Assembly: GCA_949358305.1 (NCBI GenBank)
Contig: OX442314.1
Span: 11,651,060-11,711,059 of the forward strand
Source: Strigamia acuminata
Taxonomy: Eukaryota; Arthropoda; Chilopoda; Geophilomorpha; Linotaeniidae
DNA: 60,000 bases
Direction: 5' to 3'
Within the stretch, counting starts at the first letter, position 1; every line of letters begins with the position of its first letter. Shown here piece by piece: positions 45,101 through 54,271 of the stretch. The notes under the pieces were generated by a model. That model ran no database searches. It was not told the origin of the DNA and saw only the letters and a list, made by a program, of their open reading frames with translations. The position numbers and the translations under genes are program-made.

Positions 45101-46413
45101 CTTATTTGCGCGAGTTTATTGTCCAATTTGGTTTCACGTTCCTTGCGCTCTTCCACAAGTAATTGTTCCTGTAGTTTTTGCTCTTCTAATCTGTAACATT
45201 CCCTCCGCTGATCTCGATCATTCGCCGCAGCTATCCATGCAGCATATTCCTCGTGGGACATTGGTTCATTTATGTGGCAATAACATGCTTCATGCGTAAT
45301 GTCTAGCATCCGGTCTTGTACTTCTCGCAGCTTGAGACGTGTTGGCGAAATTATTCTTTTCAACTGTGTCAAGTCGGTCCTGCAACTGGGTGAGAATCTT
45401 GCGCGATTTAGCAATAAACACTTTTGACATGTGGCACGTGGTACGCATTGTTTTGGTGATTGCACTGTTTGCATTGTTAAATCCACTGATTCCTGGGAAC
45501 TCGAGGGAGATTTTGCTAGACTTTCATCCGTTTGTTTCAAGACGAATTCTTGTTCTTTTATTGCGTTTGCTGGTGAACCAAAGTTATACGACTCATTTCG
45601 ATAAGAGTAACCATACTCGTTTTGCTGACACGCTTTGTCTTTGAAATGTGATTCACTTTTCTGGCGGGCTTCGTCCTGATAACGCGACTCATTTCGCTGA
45701 TTTGAGTCCTCGTTTGGACGTGAGTTGTTCTTAAAACGTGATTCACTTCTGTGGCAAATTTCGTCATGATAATGCGACTCATTTCGCGGATCTGAATTTT
45801 CGCGTTGACGTGATTCGCAACAATAACGCGACTCGTTTCGCGAATGTGAGTCCTCTTGTTGACACTCTTTGTCACGGTAGTGCGACTCATTTCGCGACTG
45901 GAAGTCCTCGTATTGGCGGAAATCGTCTTTGAGCGAACGTTCTCGTGACGTAGAAGGACCATGTTCTTCTTTTCTTTGATTAACTTCGCTTCGACTATCA
46001 AGTCCCGAATCATTTCGGTTATCATATCGAATGTCGTATTTTGGTATATCCTGATCTCGTTGATCGCATCTTCTTTGATAGTTCTGTGGTGAAGAAGAAT
46101 GACGCATTTCATTTTTATCTCTTGATTGCCGTGTCTTATGGATTGTTAATGTACCACTTCTACTCTGGCTGGCTTGTAGTTGGTGGTCAGCCATCTTGAT
46201 TGTAAAATCTTGGAAAAAATTTTCTTGATCCCGTTGAACAATCTTGGAATGTTTTCTGTCATCTGTGTTCTTAATGGCAATCGGAGACGACATATCTTCT
46301 GTGTGGTGTAACAATCCCAAATGTGGTGGCAAACTATATCTTTTCAATCGCAATGATGATTGTTGAACTTCCATGGTTGGTCTTTGTACTTGTTTCTTAT
46401 GATGATCAGACAT
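42121..46413 (-). CDS. Orphan 1,430-residue protein of the LTR element, function unknown
   Basis: One uninterrupted frame from ATG 46411-46413 to a stop at 42121-42123, filling 93% of the interior. No known family is recognised and no polymerase or gag motif is seen. Visible architecture: a basic, Gln/Ser-rich N-terminus; an array around RNES(H/R)Y with 18- and about 30-residue spacing (about 174-275); a Cys/His cluster (C323, C329, C332, C344, C377, C379, H380) that could bind metal; a charged coiled-coil stretch (about 400-455); a motif SPTRLKLREVQDRM at 356, repeated at 527 (SPTRLKLQEVRRRL) and more loosely at 578; then a long Lys/Gln/Asp/Glu-rich, mostly disordered part with a hydrophobic helical patch (SKYFIVALKNILENITSEDL). 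No signal peptide or membrane segment is evident. It might be a highly derived gag-like or a captured host protein; neither can be shown from sequence. Confidence 0.8.
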   Translation of the reverse strand: MSDHHKKQVQRPTMEVQQSSLRLKRYSLPPHLGLLHHTEDMSSPIAIKNTDDRKHSKIVQRDQENFFQDFTIKMADHQLQASQSRSGTLTIHKTRQSRDKNEMRHSSSPQNYQRRCDQRDQDIPKYDIRYDNRNDSGLDSRSEVNQRKEEHGPSTSRERSLKDDFRQYEDFQSRNESHYRDKECQQEDSHSRNESRYCCESRQRENSDPRNESHYHDEICHRSESRFKNNSRPNEDSNQRNESRYQDEARQKSESHFKDKACQQNEYGYSYRNESYNFGSPANAIKEQEFVLKQTDESLAKSPSSSQESVDLTMQTVQSPKQCVPRATCQKCLLLNRARFSPSCRTDLTQLKRIISPTRLKLREVQDRMLDITHEACYCHINEPMSHEEYAAWIAAANDRDQRRECYRLEEQKLQEQLLVEERKERETKLDNKLAQIRMELEIRETQNKFEANKVQSRRHYVSRTTSPVRSLSENVKSIPRSKSDLTKLLFEEPIEITEERGCLIKADKKTSTRKSVDSTALSAVRSPTRLKLQEVRRRLQTETRDSPAETKRQSRDDQKILRYGTSAEVTTRKRHNSPVDLRFSEVARKLSLPVAMDAVKKALKRLSTSGEETETMSESRKSLILEMKTFSINFAKKTPSEKMEKIDSFNQALVVEGKTMESSLHVENENFPKASPPAQEDAKKSKPDPQELRYMAHSRCPPVRNTASVMHQSKVEQSITDSTGNAVKRGNDDTKYRRDNNQTSTPAQKKMLFDVMDKQNLQQPDDIRMSTANRELGQTQVDTCMAGWPNENDRHHQRSINFENFNDQKTAIDGRQQEEKSVQSAEDTRHAEGTQGVESDKITQSASKSDKMQAHKNAQPLQDTQNSDDKKNQDDAQIAEKIIESDTENLIFENLEENPLLFPKSVDFETDEQVQPFPKKGGRVMEKEKKNQNSSRNPRKSENKCLVRETKIVRKQLRKVIKRLTDNVMLQDSTFSPKLCRQNSEWPSKYFIVALKNILENITSEDLQEVKILIKNCYQRLDLANETQDTKEKVEKLPKKRIQAKQQLIQLEERSEVKLVETIQTSGDTRSEHENEKPLQTDDYKMLCSKQHTNTGLKGRPENQDCQVLTSIGQIEKQGPRPTEKENRILEKTLQRIDLKQHNTQSIELPKFAASSITTENISKINLLEKQPNQIIQVDQHFMESSEVKTAMKLSYASYTESTDLQKHIVSAVAIGNKSKINFSDTVKKSDCSNSDSRATVPTTVTIKSTSEGKQPVASFLLEEFRIQHVDLPNTQPEIQKQWLEIEKIAGNKITLMESKKPLNFEATNASAVQQQLVATTPEMNVKTQNDRADSGKVLQDACFRSFEHTTENQLPVRANWTGHLKEAAGRSGWQDFSPGSGTPSAIAGQNQSVTTRNDSTKSQDKLKFSVSESEIPIKDFASRIDDEI
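43643..43657 (-). other. Internal copy of the polypurine tract (central-PPT-like)
   Basis: Minus strand AAAAAAGGGGGGAAG contains the same 14-mer as the terminal polypurine tract, in frame within the orphan gene (encoding PKKGGR near residue 919). Central polypurine tracts are used by lentiviruses and some LTR retroelements as a second plus-strand start. Confidence 0.45.
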
Positions 46414-46677
46414 GATGTTAATTTTTAGTAGATAGGATAATGAAGAAAGAAATAGTTTAACTTAGAAAAATATCTTCTAAACTCTGTTAACCATTTTCCC
46501 CCTTTTTTGTTTGAGAACCAAAAAAAAAAAAAATTCACACCTATTCTTACTACAAATCAAAAAATAGAAGTTCCTCAATCTAATTAACCTATCACAAAAC
46601 AATTTTCCAAACAAATTAGGTCCTTCAACTAAATAAAAGTTGTTAAGGTTCAAATCTTTCAGGCCCAGGCCCCCAAG
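46414..46677 (-). other. Leader between 5' LTR and orphan gene
   Basis: 264 bp without a long frame. It includes another purine run, AAAAAAGGGGGAAAA (46494-46508, minus strand), and the primer-binding candidate next to the LTR. A packaging signal would be expected here but cannot be identified by eye. Confidence 0.6.
46658..46675 (-). other. Candidate tRNA primer-binding site
   Basis: Two bases after the 5' LTR the minus strand reads TGGGGGCCTGGGCCTGAA, beginning TGG as needed to pair with a tRNA CCA end. I cannot assign it to a tRNA, and the GC content is atypical. Confidence 0.35.
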
Positions 46678-47837
46678 TGTAATGAGCTCAAATTTCACTA
46701 TAAAATAATAGTGAAATTTCTTTCTCATTGGTGCCGCATCGGGACTTATCAAAATTCTACTAAAACTCAACTCTAAAATCTTAACTGACTAATCAAAGAA
46801 GAAATAATCACTAATTAGTTCTTAAATAAAGGAAAAAGATTTATTCTTGGCTTGAATAAACTAATAGTAAAATACAATTAAATAATAGGAATTAAAGGTA
46901 AAAGTAATAATAATTGAAGGTGAAATGGCGAAAATAATACAAAATAGCGGCGATGGCTTGTCGCTCGCTCTCGAATTTCGTTCTTCACTCGACGCTCGCT
47001 CTCGAACCTCGTTCTTCACTCGACGCTCGCTCTCGGACCTCGATACTCGCTCTCGGACCTCAATGCCCGCTCCAAACCTCAAAACGGCGTCCAAACTTCA
47101 CTCTTTACTCACGATGTTCATTCCTGGTTAAACCGGACAAATTTCCGAATTCTTGGTGACTTGAACTCGGACACAATTCCGTTTCTTCTCTCTCAAAACT
47201 CGCAACAGATTCGGACACAATTCCGACTCTTCTTCCTTGATGACTCCGTGGTTGCGGCAAATTCCGCTTTATGTTGACTGGGACAAATTTCCCAATGAGG
47301 ATTTCTCATCCAAACAATGGCTGCTTGGCAAGAATGATGATCTCTCCAAACAATGGCTGCTTGGCAAGATGAAAATCCCACTGATGAATATGCTCAATCA
47401 GCAAGATAAATTTCCCACTACTGGATGTACACAGTAGCAAGAACTCCCACAATAACTTTATGTTATTGTAAGAAATGAGTCTCAATACTCAAGAACATCT
47501 CAAAACTGCTTTAGCAATTTGCAAGAAGGAGTCTAAATACTCAGGCAATCTTTCACCAAATCCACTTGAAGAATTGTATTTTCCCAGGGTAGATTTTGTG
47601 ACTTGTTGCTCTCAAAGTTGATTTCAGACTGAAGATTTTTCCTCATTCTCTGCAGGAAGCATTTCCTGTTACAGGAAGCTTATGGGCTGGTTGCCCTGGC
47701 AACCACCCTCATGTCTTCAAGTTATGCCAGACTTCCTGTTCAGGCATAAAAAATAAACTCAAATAAAAATATGAAATATATAAAATATTTCCAGACACAT
47801 TTCTGTTCTTCATCTAGTGACCACTAGGGTCACTACA
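46678..47837 (-). repeat. 5' LTR
   Basis: Same length as the 3' LTR, without indels. An 11-bp inverted repeat, AATTTCACTAT with ATAGTGAAATT, lies near its U5 end (46689-46717), and TAGTGACC with GGTCACTA at the U3 end. The promoter should lie here, with transcription running leftwards into the orphan gene. Confidence 0.93.
47689..47704. promoter_or_regulatory. Perfect palindromic X-box in 5' LTR
   Basis: Identical to the site in the 3' LTR. In this promoter-proximal copy it would lie upstream of the presumed transcription start. Confidence 0.6.
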
Positions 47838-49499
47838 AGCTTTACACCTGCCCTCTAGTGTTGGGGGGATTTGCCGGGGTTCAGGAAGACCACCAGCACC
47901 TCAAACTACAAATCGCTGCTTCATATATAATGCACATTTCCGACTTCAACGCTAGAGATCGCCACCCAAATGTCAACAAAATCAGATAATTGTTTCAAAG
48001 CTCAAATCGATTATTAAAACTGATTGCATTGTATTAAACCACTTTTTTATTTCTACTTGTAATTGGCGCTGCACAATCAATTTATTTGACGAAAATTACG
48101 TCACTTCCCGTTGCAAGAACTGACAAAAAACAAACAAACATGGCGCCAAAACGTCTTACCGGTAACTTATTTTCAATGCATTTCTATGCGCAAGAGGCCA
48201 AGATGGTCAATTTTTTCCCGCCTGATGCCTGATTAAGACCCTCTACTTCTCACTTTATCTTTATTATATTTTTTAAAAAATAACCCGGCAAAGAATGAAT
48301 CGAAGTGACGTCACCCCGACTCATCATCAATCAGGTTGTCGTGCAAGTTTCTTTGCTCCTTGTAATTAAGAGCCACCGTTCCCTACACAGATACGTGCAG
48401 TACAAAGCGACACACCTCAAAGGCAAATTGCATTGCATCTGTCTTCATTTTCGGCCACTGATGCGCTTTAACAACACACAAAGATCATCGTTGGCTATTA
48501 TTTATTATTATCATCCCGTATTAGGGGGATTCACGCAACACATTATAATCCAAATAATTACTCGTCCAAACTGCACAAAAATAAAAACTTAATTTCATCT
48601 CGAATTGCAAAAATTAATTATGCTGCCACCATTTTTCTATTGCGCCGCCCTGGTGTTGATTTGGAGCATCGAGTTAATTCCGCTTTGATTAAATGTAAAA
48701 AATAATCTAAGATCTCACGTCTCGTGTTATAATCTTAAGTTTTTTGCTTGGATTATTATAATAGGAATAAAATTATAATCTGTTGCGTAAAATCCCTTAT
48801 TATAACTCTCTTTATTTGCTTTTTTTGTTTCCAAATAGGTGAATCTCTACCGGAAATGCATGATTGCTGGCGTTATTTGTGTAAGTGTAGAGCTGAGACG
48901 TGAGATTGCTTGTACATTTACTCATTGATTGGCCGTCGGTGTGTTGGTCGCGTGACCGATTCGCGGCTCATCTCAGCGCGTCGAAACGACACGAGAGAGA
49001 AAAGGTGCATTCAATCGCTTTGTAAAAACTCGCCACTCGGTCCACCTACAATTCAATTTTCCACCTTCGCCCTCGAAGGACCGTGACGGATAGACGCACG
49101 CGTCCGATTCGATCCGCAACGTCAAAGCCGAGCTAAAAATATTGTAATGTGTTGAAAGACACACGATAGCGGAAATGGGCTGGAAGGACAGCATAAAGAG
49201 ACACAATTATTGTTATTATAAGTGTATTATTTAGTGTACAAAACATGGGAATAAAAGACTGACATCAACAAATTAGTCGAATCAAGGTCGTTTGTGAATC
49301 TGTGACAAATGACAAATGACTAAATAGAATAAAGTCACTAACTAGAACTAATTTTTTTTTTCAACTTTTAGGAAAAGTTAAAAGTTTGTTGCAATCATCA
49401 TCCGCTCCAAAACATTGAATATCAGGCACCAATTAATTGCTTAGTGCAAAATTAAAAGACTAGAAATCCCCCCCCCCCACCTAGCAAAAATTAGTTATT
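47838..49499. other. No gene recognised; CTCF-like site beside the LTR element
   Basis: At 47846-47862 the reverse strand reads AACACTAGAGGGCAGGT, close to the CTCF core CCACTAGRGGGCAG. The part 48860-49210 is more complex and GC-richer. A C-tract lies at 49469-49478. No exon is supported. Confidence 0.35.
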
Positions 49500-49740
49500 A
49501 TAAAATTCCAAAAAATTAATAAAATTGATGAAATTCTAAAAAATTATGTGTAAAATTGATGAAATTCCAAAAGTTTATGTGTAAAATTGATGAAATTCCA
49601 AAAAATTATGTGTAAAATTGACGAAATTCTACAAAATTATGCGTAAAATTAAAGAAATTCTTCAAAATTATGCGTAAAATTAAAAAAATTCGTCAAAACA
49701 ATACATAAAATTAATAAAATGCTACAAAATTGAGTATAAA
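49500..49740. repeat. 31-bp minisatellite, about seven copies
   Basis: Units of AAAATTGATGAAATTCCAAA followed by AAATTATGTGT, diverging towards the right end. Confidence 0.8.
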
Positions 49741-52140
49741 ATTAAACTTTCCAAAACCCACGCGCAAATAAATCAAATTCCAAAAATCCCAAACGATCAA
49801 AACACATTCAAAATCAAACCCCAATCAATCCCCATTGATCAACACTCCAAACCTCCCCACATTAAAAACCCGCAAAATCCCCAATCAAGCCCTTCAATAT
49901 CTCCCTCCACATTTCAATCCAACAAAACTTTTCCCAACTCGAATAAACAACCCATCTCGAGACAAATGCTCCTAGATTCCAATTACCCAAGGTGAAAATA
50001 TTGCTTCCCAACCCCTCCTACGATGATCGAGTTTGTGCAATTTTTTCCCCTTCCTTCCTTCCTTCCTTCTATTCTCTCCATTCCTTCAACGCACTCATTT
50101 CTCTTGGCACCATTCATTGATTGCCACTGGCAACTCATATGGTCTCATTCGCATGTCTTTCGCTCGCACTCCCCCCTGCCCCAGCATCGTTCACCTGACT
50201 CGCATCTTGCGAGCACGCACATGTGCATCAACTGCCCCCTACCCCTTCCAACTCTGTCATTACGCCCCTCGGCTACTGGGCGTCGCGACCTCGGGATCAC
50301 GGACAGATCGCGCACCCACCATCAACCGAGATCGACGTTGATCTGGCACCGCCTACGCCACCCTCACCTGCACTCACCTGGGATTTAATCAAGTAGTGTT
50401 CCCTTGATTTTTTTGAAGGGGGGGAAAGGGGGGGCGGTTTTTTCTTTTCTTCTTATATGCTTTCATTTTTTTTTCTATCCATCAACTCACTCTGCGCACC
50501 CTATCATTTGGGGAAAATCCACCCACAGCAATTTCTGCTTCTTAATCCTTTATGCACTGTTTATGTAAGCAACATAAGTCACCCGAGGATGCTTAAATTA
50601 CGTGTTTTTGGGGATGAATTCAATCACGTAACTTTTGTCTTTATAGTTAGAATGACTCAGTCTTATTTTATATGAAAATAGGCTTTATTAAAAGAGTTGG
50701 AAATTTAACCACTGTTAAATATCCGGTACGACTCTACCGCGTGACAGTATGTTTATTCATTTAAAATATCGTGATATATGAAAATATCAATTTTTGGTTA
50801 AGATTTTTAGTAAATAGAGCGAGAATAAATGATATTTACGTAATAGAACTTACACTGCACAAAAAAAATGAGATTTCCGGTATGGGGAAAGTTATGGAAA
50901 GACCTACTTTCCGTGAGTGGAAAGGTTAAATTTCCATACTGTGTAAAGGTTATGTTTACACATCATATTTCCACATGGAAAGACATCTTTTCCACACCAT
51001 CTTTCCATACGATTTCCATACTTCTTGATTTCATATTTCCATTATATTTACGTACTGTTTGATTTCATTAAACGAAAAGTCTGAAAAATAGCAAAAAACA
51101 TTTTGATTTTAATCCAAATCGATAAAATTTTGTGCTGACCAACCCCGCATTCACATACGACCGCTCAAGCTGGACATTAGACATTCAAAACAGCGATTTT
51201 GAAGAAAGAAAGAAAACAAAGCGAGCAAAATATAATTGAAAACGAATTCTAGCCTCGGTCTCACGACTCCAAACTGGCAAATATTAAGCCTAAAGCCGTG
51301 CTATCTCTATCTGGCGTAGTGACCTTCTTCCAACCTATACTACTATCAATAATATAATGGCGGTTGTCACTTAAGACCACTAACAAGGCGGCTCCCGAGA
51401 TAACAAACGCGTGCTGCTCTGTAATCCGATCAGCGATGTTGCTATAAAATCTGGGACCGATTGATCAGCTTTGATCAGGGACCACCGCCACCATTCGAGA
51501 GACGACCAGTATGTGTGTAGCAAGCAGCGCTTCTTTCTGTCTCGCAGCTCCCAATTAAGAGAGGAAAGGAAAACTCCAGAGCGAACTGAACCACACGGGA
51601 TAATTGGCCACACGATTCCACGCTCGTGCTAACGGAGTGACAAATGAACGAATTTTTACAAGGTCAACCTGAAATAATTTTGCACCAGGTAAACGGAGCT
51701 GAGCTTGAAACCGCTAATTATCCAATTAATTCTGCTCTTTGTTTATGGCGCAGGGATGTTCTATGCAGCCGAGCGCAAATTTTAACATGAAATATGGATC
51801 CGCTACTCATTTTACTTTCCGTTAATAAAAAAAATTTAATGGAAATATCTCAATTAACTCAAGAAAAAAAAATTATTTTTTTTAAATTTTAATAAAAGTT
51901 TTAATTGCTGCAAATCCTTTAATTGTGCACCCGCGCACTATCGGCAGAATCAAGTTCCCCTCCGCGCTCTAATGGAGACCCGCACATGTACTATTAGATC
52001 CCCAAACGGGGAAACTGCATCAAAATGTTAAGCAAAAAACTCAATTTTTCGTTACAAATTCAAATTTCTCTCAAAGTTTCCCTTAAAAATTCAAATTTTA
52101 CTAAATTTTCTTTTGAAAAAATTCGAATTCTACTAAATTT
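49741..52140. other. No gene recognised
   Basis: C-rich, GC-balanced block at 50030-50400, open for about 100-120 codons in two frames but without domain content. 50865-51035 has repeated TTTCCATAC/GTATGGAAA motifs in both orientations, probably a decayed inverted-repeat element. 51370-51640 is complex and unassigned. Confidence 0.4.
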
Positions 52141-52149
52141 TCAATTAAA

Positions 52150-52510
52150 AATGGAAAATTTCAAATTTTCCATCAAAAATTACAAATTTCCCATCAAAAA
52201 TTACAAATTTCCCATTAAAAAAACCAAATTTTCCATTAAAAAAACCAAATTTTCCATTAAAAAAACCAAATTTTCCATTAAAAAAACCAAATTTTCCATT
52301 AAAAAAACCAAATTTTCCATTAAAAAAACCAAATTTTCCATTAAAAAAACCAAATTTTCCATTAAAAAAACCAAATTTTCCATTAAAAAAACCAAATTTT
52401 CCATTAAAAAAACCAAATTTTCCATTAAAAAAAACAAATTTTCCATTAAAAAAACCAAATTTTCCATTAAAAAAACCAAATTTTCCATTAAAAAAAAACA
52501 AATTTTATTA
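52150..52510. repeat. 21-bp minisatellite, about sixteen copies
   Basis: Very uniform AAATTTTCCATTAAAAAAACC units, with older CCCATCAAAAATTACAAATTT variants at the left. The period is a multiple of seven codons, so open frames of 95-168 codons arise on both strands (KFSIKKT or FFNGKFG repeats). They are not genes. Confidence 0.9.
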
Positions 52511-52801
52511 AATTTTACCTTAGGTGATTAAAATTTTACTAAATTTTCCATTAAAAATTCAAATTTTAATAAATCTTCTATCAAAAAATCGTAAAATTTT
52601 ATTCCATCCACAGAATCTCTAATATTATGATAGAGACCCGAGCACTAATTACAAATTCTCCCCGCGCACAATTTGAGAAAATAAGGTAGTTAAGCTTTTT
52701 TTCCTTCTCAAAATGCAACCATTTGAAGCCAACTTGAAAAAATAAAAACAGAGAAAAGACGTTCACCCATCCGTTGGCTATCTAATTCTATCTGACCGCT
52801 G
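52511..52801. other. No gene recognised
   Basis: AT-rich flank of the minisatellite, becoming more complex after 52600. Confidence 0.4.
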
Positions 52802-53041
52802 TCAAGTAGCCGTCATCGGTTCATCCGCTTCCCATGGACAGTGTTTTCCACTTTGTAACAAAAACACTACCTGCATGTGGACAGAGGAAGTGGACTCGGG
52901 AGGTGGGGGTACGAATTCCACTGTCACTCCACGGACAATAGGCCCCACTGGAGGGACAATAACGGTCCTCTGGCCGCAGATACGATCTCCAATTAGCCTT
53001 CTGGCATAGACAAGGCCAATTACATACTCCTGTGTTGTCAT
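52802..53041 (-). CDS. Possible small ORF or first exon, 79 residues
   Basis: Minus-strand frame from ATG 53039-53041 to TGA 52802-52804 in a GC-balanced block. Its composition is protein-like (YVIGLVYARRLIGDRIC, then a proline-rich PPPPES segment). A CAG|GTAGTG donor-like site inside it near residue 57 would allow splicing to an exon further left. No family is recognised and no promoter is visible. Confidence 0.2.
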   Translation of the reverse strand: MTTQEYVIGLVYARRLIGDRICGQRTVIVPPVGPIVRGVTVEFVPPPPESTSSVHMQVVFLLQSGKHCPWEADEPMTAT

Positions 53042-54057
53042 TGTAGTTACATCAGATTGATATTATTGATAAAAACCAAAACAACGGCGCTCTATGTGCC
53101 AAAAACTCTCCTACTTTTAATTACCAACTTCCCCCAACATTAAAAAAATAAAAAATAAAAAATAAAAAATAAAAATAAAATAAACACAGCTTTTGTCTTA
53201 TCAATTGAAATTTGCTGTAAACTAATCCCGTAAACTTGTCTTGTCGCGTGACAAGTGGCAGGTGCGTTGCTGACTCCCGTTCACATTGACATTTAAAAGA
53301 AAAAAAAAATTCGTCCGACGCACCTATTTCAATCTGTGGAAGGCACACGAATGACCCACAGAAAAGCACTACTTGGCAAATCGATGCTCGTGTATGGAAA
53401 AGTTGAAACAGGTGGACGTTGTCCCACCATCACAACAACAACAAAACCCACACCTCCACACAGCCAAGAAAACCGCCACTCGAGTTTGTTTGCTTAATAC
53501 ACTTCGGACGGCGAGTACCCGTGGCGGCCATTGTGGTGTAGCCATCAAAACGGCGCGCACGAGACGCTTGTCTCGTCTCTTTTATCGACGCCTGGAAAGG
53601 CATGTCAAAACGCATTCAGCGCCGGATGCCATTCTCGAGATTGACGCGACGCGCTGCGCTGCGCTGCAGTGACCCCAGGAATTTTTCGGATATTTTCCAT
53701 TCAAATCGGGCGAAATAAAACTTGCTCGTGTTTTACTTAGACAATTTTTTTGATTCTTCAACTTTGTGTGACCATTAAAGTGAATGCAATTTAAATTTCT
53801 CAAAGAGAAAGTGAAAATCGATGCAACTCGCGAGGAACAACACCATCAATTTTTTTTTCCACCAGGAAAGAGATTATTAGATAAATGCCCTTCGTGCGCA
53901 TGTCCACTTTTATTCCAGGTGACATGAATCCGACCCCGTCACGTGATTCTCATCGCCCATCTCTCAAGACGGCCGTCTGGTGAGAGAAAAAAATAAAAAA
54001 CAAACAAAAACTCCTTTAAAAATTAGTCAAATACCGATACCATATTTCTTGAGAGGA
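53042..54057. other. No gene recognised
   Basis: (AAAAAAT)n near 53143-53180. 53340-53690 is GC-rich, ending with GCTGCGCTGCGCTGCAGTG; its frames are open on both strands without recognisable domains. Confidence 0.35.
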
Positions 54058-54227
54058 TTCTCCGACCCTCGTTATAACGAATCACAAGAAACCCAAAAAA
54101 TCGGCTCGTTTTAACGAATTTTTTTAACATGGTGTTCTAAGGCCAACCAACCAAACAAGCCATTTGTAAGTATTCGTTATAACAATAAATTCGTTATATC
54201 GTAATTCGTTATAAAGAGGTTCGACTG
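54058..54227. mobile_element. MITE, pogo/Tigger-like TTATAACGA family
   Basis: Right end AAAGAGGTTCGACTG followed by TA; the left end, CTCCGACCCTCGTTATAACG, is slightly decayed. Related to 20789 and 55559. Confidence 0.7.
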
Positions 54228-54249
54228 TATAGTGGTTTTTCAAGAGTGG

Positions 54250-54271
54250 ATCTTAATCGGTAAAATACGAT
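54250..54271. mobile_element. Stub of an ACCGTATTTT-family MITE
   Basis: TCTTAATCGGTAAAATACG matches the right terminal repeat of the family. The rest is absent. Confidence 0.55.

Larger units (their letters stand above)
40925..47837 (-). mobile_element. Non-autonomous LTR retroelement with an orphan 1,430-codon gene
   Basis: Two 1,160-bp direct repeats with TG...CA ends bound a 4,593-bp interior. The target duplication AGCT lies at 40921-40924 and 47838-47841. The polypurine tract abuts the left LTR on the minus strand, so the element reads right to left: 5' LTR (46678-47837), leader, one long frame, polypurine tract, 3' LTR. No gag, protease, reverse transcriptase, RNase H or integrase signature is present and there is no room for one. 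It must have been mobilised by another element's proteins. LTR identity above 99% and an undamaged frame indicate a recent insertion. Confidence 0.93.

Noticed and set aside
42942-45932. Several plus-strand frames of 60-108 codons opposite the orphan gene
   Set aside because: Complementary-strand shadows of the 1,430-codon frame, rich in Phe/Cys/Val as expected from Lys/Thr/Asn-rich sense codons.
42121-46413. The long minus-strand frame as an ordinary host gene
   Set aside because: It lies exactly between two near-identical LTRs with a polypurine tract and target duplication, so it belongs to the retroelement, even if it was once captured from the host.
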